Assembly: GCF_023502205.1 (NCBI RefSeq)
Contig: NZ_JAMFLG010000028.1
Span: forward strand, 1 to 61,016
Direction: 5' to 3'
Source: Aquiflexum sp. TKW24L
GTDB taxonomy: Bacteria; Bacteroidota; Bacteroidia; Cytophagales; Cyclobacteriaceae
DNA: 61,016 bases
In this document: positions 16,421 through 25,014 of the stretch, piece by piece
How the letters are laid out: every line of letters starts with the position of its first letter
Position numbering within the stretch: the first letter of the stretch is position 1
Notes under the pieces: generated by a model
Seen by the model: only the letters and a program-made list of their open reading frames with translations
What the model was told of the DNA's origin: nothing
Databases searched by the model: none
Program-made: the position numbers and the translations under genes

Positions 16421-16683
16421 TTGATGGGAGTTTTTTCTTTCAAGTTTGGGTTTATCAACCCTTCAAAGGAGGTTATTTTTTTCATATTTTAATTTGAAAA
16501 TCATTAATTGGTTATATCTAAATAATAAATAGTACAATCATAGATAAAAACTATGGATTTTCAACTATGATAAAAGTCATGTTTCAAAATGTTTTTGGTC
16601 AAGCTCCTCTATTTTTTAATGGCCTACCTTCATTTCTAATAATTATGCATGAACTATTCAACCAATCTTTAAAAATTTGACTT

Positions 16684-18216
16684 ATGGGGCTTTTAAAAAC
16701 AGGCAGTAAACCACTATGGCTGGTACTGCTAATCACATTTCTCAGTCTGGGTTTCATCGCTAGTTGTACCCATGAAGACACGTTGAACCCTAGTGATCCG
16801 GATGTTCCGACATTGGGACAATTGGACAAGCAAGTTCGCGTTCAGGTAGCTTATAATGCATCAGAAGTTGCATTTAAGTTTGTCTGGAAAACCCAAAAGA
16901 AGCTTTACCCTACAGGTCAGGCCAATGTCGGGAAAAACTACCCTATGCAGTTCCATGATATGCTTCAGCACAATGGGACAAGGTTTGACAGACTTGCGTC
17001 AGACCGAAGATTAGAAGAGGATCGGATAACCTTTATGATTGACAAGCAGGAAGGCGGAATACAGGGATATGCAAGGATGGGTTGCGGTATTACATGCCAT
17101 ACTGGAATGACGGATCACCGTCTTTTGACCAATGCAGTTTTGGATCATTGGCATTGGAGGGGAGCACGAAGCGGCCCAATGGGGTATGCTGAAGATGTTG
17201 CGGTGGATAATGTTTCGCGGATTAGAGATGATTTAGGAACCATGCCGAGCAAATTTCTACGTTCGGGTGGAGATAGATTTAGAGAAGATCACGGAGCGAT
17301 CACAGGTACAGGTCACCCGGTTTTGGTAGATGGTCTGCCTCGATTTGTCTTTAATAAAGGGAAAACCCTTCCGGGTGGTTTTGTTATACCGGGATTTTTT
17401 CTCCCAAATAGATCAAATGCTACCATGATCGATGCACATATTGATATACCTCAGATCAAAGACGTATCCAAGAACATCAGTTTATTGGTAGTGTACCAGG
17501 ATCGTAATTTTGATCCCGTCGAAAAAGTCAACGCCATAGACTTGGGATATTTGGCATGGCTTGCCACAGGATCGCTTACCCATCTTCCGGCTCATTTGCG
17601 TGATGAGACTACCGCAGATTTTAATGTTTGGAAGAATTTTTGGGCAACCGAAACCAATATCTCAACCGCACCGGCAGCCATTACAAAACTTGATCAGGTT
17701 CACCAAGAATGGGTAGCCTCAGGCAAAAAGGCAATGGTCACCCGTAGTGTTGGTTTTATTTACAATTCTGACCAGCATGACATTTCCTCTGAAAGGGAAT
17801 TCAATGCAGAAAGAGATGAGTGGACGGTAATTCTAAAGAGAAAACTTGCTACGACCTCCACCAAGGATGCCAATCTAGCCACACTCCCTAATGGAGGAAA
17901 ATTCACAGTCAGTTTTGCCATGCACGACTCCGGAGCAGGATCCGAAACACATGATATTTCATTGCCCTATGAGTTATCCAACCTAGAGGGTGCGGATCTC
18001 AAGGCCAAGCAGGTTTCGAATATCTCCGATGTCGATTGGAACACTGTTCCTGCATTGGATACTTATTGGGTGAAGCAGGCAGTCATGCCAAAATTCACAA
18101 ACGATTGGCTGAGGAGTGGAGCGCACCCTGGATCAGGGAGCATTGAATCTACCAAGTGTATCACCTGCCATACTGAGAGCAATAATGTGATCTTCACACA
18201 AGGTGTGTTGAACTAA
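16684..18216 (+). CDS. Exported haem protein, ethylbenzene-dehydrogenase-related (EB_dh) type, with CX3CH and CXXCH motifs
   Basis: A 510-residue lipoprotein (lipobox ending at Cys-28). It has an EB_dh/DOMON-like beta-rich domain (VRVQVAYNASEVAFKFVWKT near residue 50) interrupted by a loop with C134-x3-C138-H139, a non-standard c-haem motif. A classical C492-x2-C495-H496 sits near the C-terminus. This suggests a membrane-anchored periplasmic or outer-membrane electron carrier with up to two covalent haems plus possibly a b-type haem. It heads a three-gene set with a small cytochrome and a DUF5777 barrel, all rightward. Redox partner unknown. Confidence 0.8.
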   Translation: MGLLKTGSKPLWLVLLITFLSLGFIASCTHEDTLNPSDPDVPTLGQLDKQVRVQVAYNASEVAFKFVWKTQKKLYPTGQANVGKNYPMQFHDMLQHNGTRFDRLASDRRLEEDRITFMIDKQEGGIQGYARMGCGITCHTGMTDHRLLTNAVLDHWHWRGARSGPMGYAEDVAVDNVSRIRDDLGTMPSKFLRSGGDRFREDHGAITGTGHPVLVDGLPRFVFNKGKTLPGGFVIPGFFLPNRSNATMIDAHIDIPQIKDVSKNISLLVVYQDRNFDPVEKVNAIDLGYLAWLATGSLTHLPAHLRDETTADFNVWKNFWATETNISTAPAAITKLDQVHQEWVASGKKAMVTRSVGFIYNSDQHDISSEREFNAERDEWTVILKRKLATTSTKDANLATLPNGGKFTVSFAMHDSGAGSETHDISLPYELSNLEGADLKAKQVSNISDVDWNTVPALDTYWVKQAVMPKFTNDWLRSGAHPGSGSIESTKCITCHTESNNVIFTQGVLN

Positions 18217-18343
18217 CAAATTGTATCCGGAAAGCAGACAGAATATGGGGGAGAATAATCAGGGAATTTTTGTTCGATGTAACCCTAATCAATTCTCCCC
18301 CAGATTTTGAAAGAATCTAAAACACAATTAAATCTGAAGAACC

Positions 18344-18736
18344 ATGAAATTCAAAAATATACTCGTGGCGTTCTCGACCTTGCTCATTTTTACCTTGGTC
18401 CTGAATTCTTGCTATTACGATCAAATTGTTCCAAAGCCACCGGATCTAGACAGTGTAGGTCCACAGACTTTTAGCGGGGATATTATCCCGATTTTTAACC
18501 AAAGTTGCAATAATGCAGGGTGTCATAATGGCGCAGTCAGACCTGACTTAAGACCGGCAAATGCCTACAATGCATTGATTAACGGAGGTTATATAAACAC
18601 CGATTCACCGGAATCAAGTGAATTGTACCAATGGATGAAGGGAAACCGCTCAATTCCAATGCCTACCTCAGGACCAAATTCTGATTATAACAACAGGATA
18701 TTGAGATGGATTACTGATGGCGCTTTAAATAATTAA
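18344..18736 (+). CDS. Small lipoprotein cytochrome with CX4CH haem motif
   Basis: A 130-residue lipoprotein (LNSC, Cys-23). The haem site is C55-x4-C60-H61, a spacing common in Bacteroidota surface cytochromes. A later Met in RSIPMPTSG may be the distal ligand. It follows the larger haem protein after 127 bases and precedes the barrel gene by 11 bases, so it belongs to the same unit. Role: electron transfer at the cell surface or periplasm (inference). Confidence 0.82.
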   Translation: MKFKNILVAFSTLLIFTLVLNSCYYDQIVPKPPDLDSVGPQTFSGDIIPIFNQSCNNAGCHNGAVRPDLRPANAYNALINGGYINTDSPESSELYQWMKGNRSIPMPTSGPNSDYNNRILRWITDGALNN

Positions 18737-18747
18737 TTAGACAGAAT

Positions 18748-19758
18748 ATGAAAAAGATAAAAACAATAAAAATAAATTTTTCAGTCATTTTCTCTTTTGT
18801 GATTATGATGGCCCTGAGTGTTGGCTTGATGGCCCAGGAAGTGGAGAAGGAAGAGAAAAAGGTTAATCCAGAAGAAGAGGTTCAGACACTTTACATTCAT
18901 AGTCGCCCGCTCCAAAGAGTAGGGAATACCTTTGAAAGTACCTGGCTGATAGACAACCAAACTGTGCTGGTCCCTCTGAGGAAAACATTCCAGTTTGATA
19001 TTCTCCACAGATTTGGAACGGTAAATAATGGTTATAGTGACTTTTGGGGACTTTATGCCCCTTCCAATATTAGATTGGGTTTTGCATATACACCAATAAA
19101 CAACCTCATGGTAGGTTTTGGCTTTACCAAATTCAACCTGCTTTGGGATTTCAATGCGAAATATGCTATTATGAAAGAACAGGGACCCAATCCCAAACCT
19201 GTAAGCGTAACGTACTTTGTCAACATGGCAGTGGATACCAGACCATCTGAAAATTTTACCTATAGTTCAGACCGCTGGAGTTATTTCCATCAGATCATGG
19301 TGGCCAAAAAGTTGAATAGGGATTTGTCAGTACAAGGTTCTTTGAATTTCAGTCATTTTAATGCTGTAGAGGCTTTTATTAACCCAGAAGGGGACAAGCA
19401 AGCTTTAATGAACAACGACCACTTTTCATTTACCATTTTGGGAAGATATAAAGTATCTGATGCGCTTTCATTTATCGGAAATTACGATCAACCGATTACC
19501 CAGCACCCTACCAATAACCCCCATCCCAATGTTTCATTGGGTTTGGAATTGGCCACCCCATTGCATGCCTTTCAAGTATTCTTAGGAAATTACCAATGGA
19601 TAGTTCCCCAGCATAATAATTTCCTGAACAACAATAATTTTGCACAAGGCCAATATTTGTTGGGTTTTAATATCACCAGATTGCTCGATGTGAAAGAAGA
19701 AAATCTGAAAGACATGGTTTTCAAAGAAAAAAAGGGAAGTAAGAAAAATAAAAAATGA
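18748..19758 (+). CDS. DUF5777 family outer-membrane beta-barrel protein
   Basis: A 336-residue protein with a signal peptide ending near AQE (residue about 30) and repeated amphipathic beta-strands. The segment RPLQRVGNTFESTWLIDNQT and the conserved FDILHRFGTVNNGYSDFWGLYAPSN-type region are DUF5777 hallmarks. The family often lies next to multihaem or mono-haem lipoproteins and YceI in Bacteroidota, suggesting an outer-membrane partner for the exported cytochromes. It ends in a Lys-rich tail and is followed by a terminator. Confidence 0.82.
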   Translation: MKKIKTIKINFSVIFSFVIMMALSVGLMAQEVEKEEKKVNPEEEVQTLYIHSRPLQRVGNTFESTWLIDNQTVLVPLRKTFQFDILHRFGTVNNGYSDFWGLYAPSNIRLGFAYTPINNLMVGFGFTKFNLLWDFNAKYAIMKEQGPNPKPVSVTYFVNMAVDTRPSENFTYSSDRWSYFHQIMVAKKLNRDLSVQGSLNFSHFNAVEAFINPEGDKQALMNNDHFSFTILGRYKVSDALSFIGNYDQPITQHPTNNPHPNVSLGLELATPLHAFQVFLGNYQWIVPQHNNFLNNNNFAQGQYLLGFNITRLLDVKEENLKDMVFKEKKGSKKNKK

Positions 19759-19782
19759 AAGTTAGGTTGAAATGGATTGTTA

Positions 19783-19812
19783 AAAAGCATCGGCTAAGTC
19801 GGTGCTTTTTTG
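19783..19812 (+). terminator. Intrinsic terminator of the cytochrome/DUF5777 unit
   Basis: Hairpin AAGCATCGGC, TAA loop, GTCGGTGCTT followed by TTTTT, 25 bases after the stop codon of the barrel gene. Confidence 0.85.
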
Positions 19813-20074
19813 GTTTCTAGTAATTTAGAAAAGTAATTTACGATAGATAGATGAGACATTTCAAGGTGTTTTTGCTATAAATTGACAATCTTCATTTTGC
19901 CATAGAATTTGCTTTTCTTTAATCCATTCAAAGAAAAAATATGATCTAATTAAACCTTAAATTTGGTGAGGTCAGTCCCTGAAAAACACGAAATATCACT
20001 GTCAAAATAAGTTTCTGACAACCACTTAATGTTCACTTAAAAAAAGGGAAAGTTGAAACCAGAATAAAATTGTT
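19813..20074. other. AT-rich spacer upstream of the DUF3575-like gene
   Basis: The rest of the gap of about 315 bases between the two rightward genes. It presumably carries the promoter of the next gene, but I could not place an exact TAnnTTTG box with a matching TTG. Confidence 0.4.
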
Positions 20075-20821
20075 ATGGAAAAGCTCATCAAAGTATTCGT
20101 GTTTTTTGGATTGGTTTTATTTTCATTTTCATCCTTTTCCCAAAGGGAGGATTCTGTATCTAGAAAAAACGTCATCAAGTATAACCTGAGTGCCCCCGCT
20201 TTGTATAACAGTGCATTTTTGTTTCAATACGAAAGGGTACTCAATCCAAATCGGTCAGTTTCTGTTCAAGTAGGTCGCATAACTTTGCCAGAGCTCCTCA
20301 AAAGATTTGAAAATGTTCAGAAGATATCTAATGCGGAGCAATTCGGATACAATGTCACCTTTGACTACAGATTTTACCTAGCCAAAGAAAATAAATACAA
20401 TGCCCCACGAGGTGTTTATATTGCCCCGTATGCCTCAATTCACCATTTTAAAAACATCAAGGATTTTGAAATTCAGAGTGCGGAAACAGATGAATTTGAA
20501 TCTGTTACCCTCAATTCCAAAATGAATATCCTCAGTGCAGGAGTGGCTTTGGGATATCAATTTGTGGTATGGGACAGGATGACATTGGATTTTTTGGTCT
20601 TGGGCCCTTCTATCTCCAATTACAATGTGGAAATGGCTCTGGATGGGGATCTACCTCCTGTGGAACTAGATGAAAACCTCCAACTGATCATTGAGCACAT
20701 TGTAGATAGAGTTCCTTTTTTAAACAACTTGTTGGAGGACAGAGTCGCGGAATTTGATGGCAGGACAAACATATCTACTATGGGATTCAGGTATTCGGTT
20801 GGCATTGGTTTCCGGTTTTAA
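20075..20821 (+). CDS. DUF3575-like exported outer-membrane protein
   Basis: A 248-residue protein with a signal peptide (about residues 1-22, FSFSSFSQ cleavage region) and beta-strand rich sequence ending in a C-terminal VGIGFRF, a typical outer-membrane barrel terminus. The NVIKYNLSAPALYNSAFLFQYERVL start matches the DUF3575 family. Unknown function. A bidirectional terminator separates it from the convergent siroheme gene. Confidence 0.7.
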   Translation: MEKLIKVFVFFGLVLFSFSSFSQREDSVSRKNVIKYNLSAPALYNSAFLFQYERVLNPNRSVSVQVGRITLPELLKRFENVQKISNAEQFGYNVTFDYRFYLAKENKYNAPRGVYIAPYASIHHFKNIKDFEIQSAETDEFESVTLNSKMNILSAGVALGYQFVVWDRMTLDFLVLGPSISNYNVEMALDGDLPPVELDENLQLIIEHIVDRVPFLNNLLEDRVAEFDGRTNISTMGFRYSVGIGFRF

Positions 20822-20867
20822 AATCAAACCGAAAGCCAAAATCACACAATTGGTTACAAAAACGTGA

Positions 20868-20904
20868 AAAAAATCACACAATCGGGACCAATTGTGTGAT
20901 TTTA
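20868..20904. terminator. Bidirectional terminator between convergent genes
   Basis: A perfect stem AAATCACACAAT / ATTGTGTGATTT around a short GC-rich loop, with A/T runs on both sides. An extra copy of one arm (ATCACACAATTGG) lies 30 bases to the left. Confidence 0.85.
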
Positions 20905-20905
20905 C

Positions 20906-21496
20906 TCAATATTGCCCTGACTTCTCTTTGTTGACCAAACCTTCCGTCAGCTTGTTCAGGGCCTCGACCTTATACTCAAAATCTCCTTTTAAAGTCTCCC
21001 GGTATTTGTTGATGTTTTCCACCAATTCATTGATGTCCTCAGGGATGACTTCCTCGAGTAGCTGACGCAAACGCTTGGCAGTAGTTGGGGATTTGCCGTT
21101 GGTACTGATGGCGATTTTGACATTTCCTTTGGTAACAATTCCTCCTAAATAAAAATCACAGAGGTCCGGCGTATCTGCCACATTGACCAATAAAAATCTT
21201 TCTTTGGCTTGGTCATGAATCAGCCTGTTGACAGCCTTGTCGTCTGTGGCCGCGATGACAATATGCTTTCCCCCAAGGTATTTTTCATGGTAGAGATCCT
21301 GGATCATCGTGACATAAGGATTGTCTTTTGCCAAGGCCAAAAAGTCTTCATTGAATTCTCTGGAAACAGCCGTCACCTGCGCCTTTGGACTACTTTTGAG
21401 CAGGAAAGCCAACTTCTCCGTGCCCACAAACCCCCCACCTACCAAGAGCGTATTCAATTGGTGGACTTTGAGGAAGATGGGGTAGAGGTGGTTCAT
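20906..21496 (-). CDS. Precorrin-2 dehydrogenase / sirohydrochlorin ferrochelatase (Met8-type)
   Basis: A 196-residue protein like the N-terminal half of CysG. The NAD-binding motif GGGFVGTEKL lies near residues 20-29, HIVIAATDDKAVN near 79, and the diagnostic NVADTPDLCDFYLGGIVTKGNVKIAISTNGKSP region near 100-137. It completes sirohaem from precorrin-2 with NAD and Fe2+. It is the last gene of the leftward sulfate assimilation cluster, separated from the SUMT gene by about 400 bases of repeats. Confidence 0.93.
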   Translation of the reverse strand: MNHLYPIFLKVHQLNTLLVGGGFVGTEKLAFLLKSSPKAQVTAVSREFNEDFLALAKDNPYVTMIQDLYHEKYLGGKHIVIAATDDKAVNRLIHDQAKERFLLVNVADTPDLCDFYLGGIVTKGNVKIAISTNGKSPTTAKRLRQLLEEVIPEDINELVENINKYRETLKGDFEYKVEALNKLTEGLVNKEKSGQY

Positions 21497-21567
21497 ATTT
21501 TACTAGAAAATTTAGAAATAAAGTGGAAATAAAGTAGAAATACTATAGAAATATGGTGGAAATAAGG

Positions 21568-21690
21568 TTGATATAAATTGAAATATTAAAGAGAGATACG
21601 TAGAAGTATGCTTGATATAAATTGAAATATTAAAGGGAGATATATAGAAATACAGTTGATATAGGTTGAAATAAAAGGAGAGACGTTCTA
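21568..21690. repeat. Tandem 44-bp repeat in the siroheme gene spacer
   Basis: Three copies start at 21568, 21612 and 21656, each beginning TTGATATA followed by a TTGAAATA motif; the first two are almost identical and the third is diverged. Confidence 0.85.
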
Positions 21691-21699
21691 CTTGGTCTC

Positions 21700-21950
21700 T
21701 AAGCCTATTTCCACATATCTCACGCAGTATATTTCAACTTTATTTTGCGAAGCCTATTTCCACTTTATTTCCCATAGTATATTTCGCGCAGCCTATTTCC
21801 AGTTATTTCACGTAGTATATTTCAACTTTATTTCGCGAAGCTTATTTCAATTTTATTTCGCGAAGCTTATTTCCACTTTATTTCACGTAGTATATTTCGC
21901 GCGGCCTATTTCAACTTTATTTCACGAAGTATATTTCTACTTATTTCAAT
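21700..21950. repeat. TATTTC-rich degenerate repeat block
   Basis: More than ten copies of the short elements CTATTTCCAC, TTTATTTC, GCGAAG and AGTATATTTC in units of about 39-48 bases. The core is the reverse complement of the TTGAAATA/TGGAAATA motif in the neighbouring 44-bp array, so the two blocks together form a large degenerate inverted repeat. The block runs into the end of the SUMT gene. Confidence 0.8.
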
Positions 21951-22709
21951 ATCTGCAAATTCCTGGTAAATTTCTTTGAGTAGGTAACTTTCCTTCACCA
22001 CTTCCCCAATCACAATCACAGCAGGGCCACCGATACGGCTGTCGGATACTTTGCTTTCGATGTCGTTGATCGTTCCTGCTACTATTTCTTGATCGATTGT
22101 GGTTCCGCTTTGGATCATGGCAATAGGGAGGGTTCCCTTTCCTGCTATTTGATAGACTTTGACGATTTCGGGGAGTTTTTTGGATCCCATCAATACCACT
22201 ACTGTAGCTGTAGATTGGGTGGCCAATTGCAGGTCGCGTGACAATTCACCCGAACTTGTGGTTCCTGTGATTACCCAAAAACTCTCAGCCACTCCGCGCT
22301 TGGTGACAGGAATTCCCGCCGCCGCCGGAACAGCCACTGAAGACGATATCCCCGGAACCATTGCCGTCGGAATCCCGAAAGCCGAGATGTAATCAATTTC
22401 CTCCGCCCCGCGCCCAAAGACAAAGGGATCTCCACCTTTCAACCTGACCACATGGCCATATTTTAGGGCATATTCCACGCAAAGCCTGTTGGTGTCATCC
22501 TGTGGATTTACTTGGCTGCCTTCCCGCTTTCCAACAAATACCTTGATCGCATTGTCAGGGGCATGCTTTAGGAGTGCTTTGTCGATCAAAGCATCATAAA
22601 GGACGACATCGGCATTATTCAGTGCCAAGACACCCTTTAGCGTGATCAGTTCAGGGTCGCCCGGACCCGCACCGACCAAGGTTACTTTTGGTTTAATAGC
22701 TTGAATCAT
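21906..22709 (-). CDS. cobA: Uroporphyrinogen-III C-methyltransferase (SUMT)
   Basis: A 267-residue SAM-dependent methyltransferase with KVTLVGAGPGDPELITLKG at the N-terminus, VVRLKGGDPFVFGRGAEE near residue 88, and VPGISSSVAVPAAAGIPVTKRG near 119. It makes precorrin-2 for sirohaem, the cofactor of the sulfite reductase encoded just upstream, with which it overlaps by 4 bases (ATGA). The last codons are built from the adjacent TATTTC repeat block (ADIEISRNILREIKLK), so the C-terminus may have been extended by repeat invasion. Confidence 0.95.
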   Translation of the reverse strand: MIQAIKPKVTLVGAGPGDPELITLKGVLALNNADVVLYDALIDKALLKHAPDNAIKVFVGKREGSQVNPQDDTNRLCVEYALKYGHVVRLKGGDPFVFGRGAEEIDYISAFGIPTAMVPGISSSVAVPAAAGIPVTKRGVAESFWVITGTTSSGELSRDLQLATQSTATVVVLMGSKKLPEIVKVYQIAGKGTLPIAMIQSGTTIDQEIVAGTINDIESKVSDSRIGGPAVIVIGEVVKESYLLKEIYQEFADIEISRNILREIKLK

Positions 22710-24808
22710 GCTGTTACCTCCTGTTCTCTGTAAGCGCTGATCGCGTCAAATACTTTGATGGCCTCTTTGAAATATGCTTCTGCAAATTCTTGGGAAGGCT
22801 CATTTTTGTTGATTTCATAGACTACTGAAGCCAAGTCTTTTTCCAAGCCGATTTTTCCTGTTTGGATAAATGTCTCGTCAAACAATGCTACAATGTTTGC
22901 ATAGGAATTGGTACTTTTGCTTTCGCTGAGCAAGATGGCTTTTGCAGCATTTACGATAGCAGCATAAGTGTGATAGATGCTGTCAGACCATCTTTTCTCC
23001 ACCAATCCTTCTTTGGAAAGCTCGAGTTTTTCTCTTGCCTCCAAAAGTAAAGTCGCTACCAAGTCAATCACCACTCCGGCACATTCCCCAACACCAACTG
23101 CTACTTTATACGCCTCCTCATGTCCCCAATCGACCTGATCGGCTTCGGTAATAGTGGAGGTTTCTGTCAATACTTTCAAAATATCGTAGAAATAGATATG
23201 TCCAAGACGGTCATAGTAATCCAAAAAGGATTCAGTACCGTTGGCATTTTGCTCAAAATCTGCGATCAATATCCGCAATGCCTCAGGCCCGCGGCGGCTT
23301 GGAACTTTGATGACTTTGTCAGCAAATCTTCCCTGTCCATTGCCCAAGGTTCCGCCTCCAAGTAAAACCTGAAGTGCCGGTACTACCACTTTGCCTACCT
23401 TCATGGACATCCCCTGAAACCCGATATGGGCCATGTTATGCTGTCCACAGGCATTCATGCAACCAGATATTTTGATCGTCAGGTCTTTATTTTTGAGGTA
23501 CTGCGGATATTCTGCAAGGATTACTTTCTCCAATTCTCTTGCAATACCGGTACTGCTCGCAATGCCGAGGTTACAGGTATCTGTTCCCGGGCAAGCCGTG
23601 ATGTCTCCGAAAGTATTGTAGCCGGCATCTGCCAAACCTATTTTTTTCAATTCCTGGTAAAAGAATGGAATGGCTTTTTCCTGAACATCGCGGATAAGGA
23701 TGTTTTGCCTGAGCGTAAATCTCAGCTCATTGTTTGCATAATTTTTTATCAGGTCGGCGATCTGCCTTGCTTGGGGGGTGTAGAAGTCTCCCAAGAAAAC
23801 CTTTACGCCGATCGATACAAAGCCTTTTTGCTTCTGAGGTAGTAGATTGGTGAGTTTCCATTGCTCATAAGCGAGGTCCAAAGGCTCTTCCAACTCGGGA
23901 ACTTCCGGTTGAAAGAGCTGTTTGGAATTCTCATAGTCGTCGTGGTTTATGGGATATGTTTTGAATGGAAGGGCTTTTTGTTCTTCTTTGACCAAATCAA
24001 GAAAAGCCTCCAATCCGATATCTGAAATCAGAAATTTCATTCTTGCTTTCAACCTTCTTGACCTTTCTCCATGTCGGTCAAAAACCCGCAATACACCTTC
24101 GATAAAAGGGATCAATTCATCTATTGGAAGAAATTCAGTGATCAAGTCAGCATGTCTCGGCTGTGAACCAAGTCCACCGCCAAGCATGACTTTGAAACCG
24201 CGGATTTCTTGGCCGTTTTCAGTTTTTACTTTTGGGATAAAACCCAAATCGTGGAGGTAAGCCAATGCAGTGTCTTCATCCGAAGCAGAAAAAGCCATCT
24301 TGAACTTCCTGCCCATTTCCTGGCAAACAGGATTTCTCAAAAAATATTTGAAAACCTCATCTGCATACAAAGTGACATCAAAAGGCTCCTTGGGATCGAC
24401 TCCGGCAGTCTCAGAAGCGGTTACATTCCGCACAGTATTGCCACAGGCTTCGCGTAAAGTCACATCGTCTTTTTCTAATTCTGCCCACAATGCAGGGGTT
24501 TCGTCCAAACTCACGTAGTGAATCTGAATATCCTGACGGGTAGTAATATGGAGTCTACCTGTAGAATATTTATCCGAAACATCTGCAATCCGCCTCAATT
24601 GTTCGCCGGTCGCTTTGCCATAAGGCAGTTTGATTCGGATCATCTGTACACCCGGCTGCCGTTGTCCATAGACGCCACGGGCAAGGCGGAGGCTTCTGAA
24701 TTTTTCTTCATCAATCTTGCCTTCTCTAAAAAGTCGTATCTTTTTTTCCAGTTCGAGAATGTCTTTCTCAACAATTGGATTTTCTATTTCTGTCCTGAAA
24801 CTTTGCAT
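22706..24808 (-). CDS. Sirohaem sulfite (nitrite) reductase with C-terminal HEPN domain
   Basis: A 700-residue protein. Residues 1-560 form the two-fold ferredoxin-sulfite/nitrite reductase fold. The [4Fe-4S]-sirohaem ligands are C406 and C412 (CPGTDTC) and C450 and C454 (CMNAC). After about residue 565 comes a helical HEPN-type domain (RWSDSIYHTYAAIVNAAKAILLSE), an extension absent from E. coli CysI. Its position between ATP sulfurylase and SUMT genes makes assimilatory sulfite reduction the likely role. The electron donor is not encoded here and may be ferredoxin. The role of the HEPN tail is unknown. Confidence 0.92.
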   Translation of the reverse strand: MQSFRTEIENPIVEKDILELEKKIRLFREGKIDEEKFRSLRLARGVYGQRQPGVQMIRIKLPYGKATGEQLRRIADVSDKYSTGRLHITTRQDIQIHYVSLDETPALWAELEKDDVTLREACGNTVRNVTASETAGVDPKEPFDVTLYADEVFKYFLRNPVCQEMGRKFKMAFSASDEDTALAYLHDLGFIPKVKTENGQEIRGFKVMLGGGLGSQPRHADLITEFLPIDELIPFIEGVLRVFDRHGERSRRLKARMKFLISDIGLEAFLDLVKEEQKALPFKTYPINHDDYENSKQLFQPEVPELEEPLDLAYEQWKLTNLLPQKQKGFVSIGVKVFLGDFYTPQARQIADLIKNYANNELRFTLRQNILIRDVQEKAIPFFYQELKKIGLADAGYNTFGDITACPGTDTCNLGIASSTGIARELEKVILAEYPQYLKNKDLTIKISGCMNACGQHNMAHIGFQGMSMKVGKVVVPALQVLLGGGTLGNGQGRFADKVIKVPSRRGPEALRILIADFEQNANGTESFLDYYDRLGHIYFYDILKVLTETSTITEADQVDWGHEEAYKVAVGVGECAGVVIDLVATLLLEAREKLELSKEGLVEKRWSDSIYHTYAAIVNAAKAILLSESKSTNSYANIVALFDETFIQTGKIGLEKDLASVVYEINKNEPSQEFAEAYFKEAIKVFDAISAYREQEVTA

Positions 24809-25014
24809 CTTTTGAATCTTTGTCCCCGAGGAGGGAATGTGGTATTATGGAATTTAATCTGTCGACATCGACTTGTCAGTATTGAAATAATGTTGAAATA
24901 TGCTTTGCGAAATATGCCTTCGGCGAAATAATTTTGCATATTTTGAGCTTGTTTGGCAGTCGGGTGCTTTTTTATATTTCAATTTATTTCCATCTATTTC
25001 TATTTATTTCAGTT

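Noticed and set aside
21692-21979. Rightward gene in the TATTTC repeat block
   Set aside because: The translation is only a reading of the repeat (repeated YFNFISRS-type words) and overlaps the end of SUMT.
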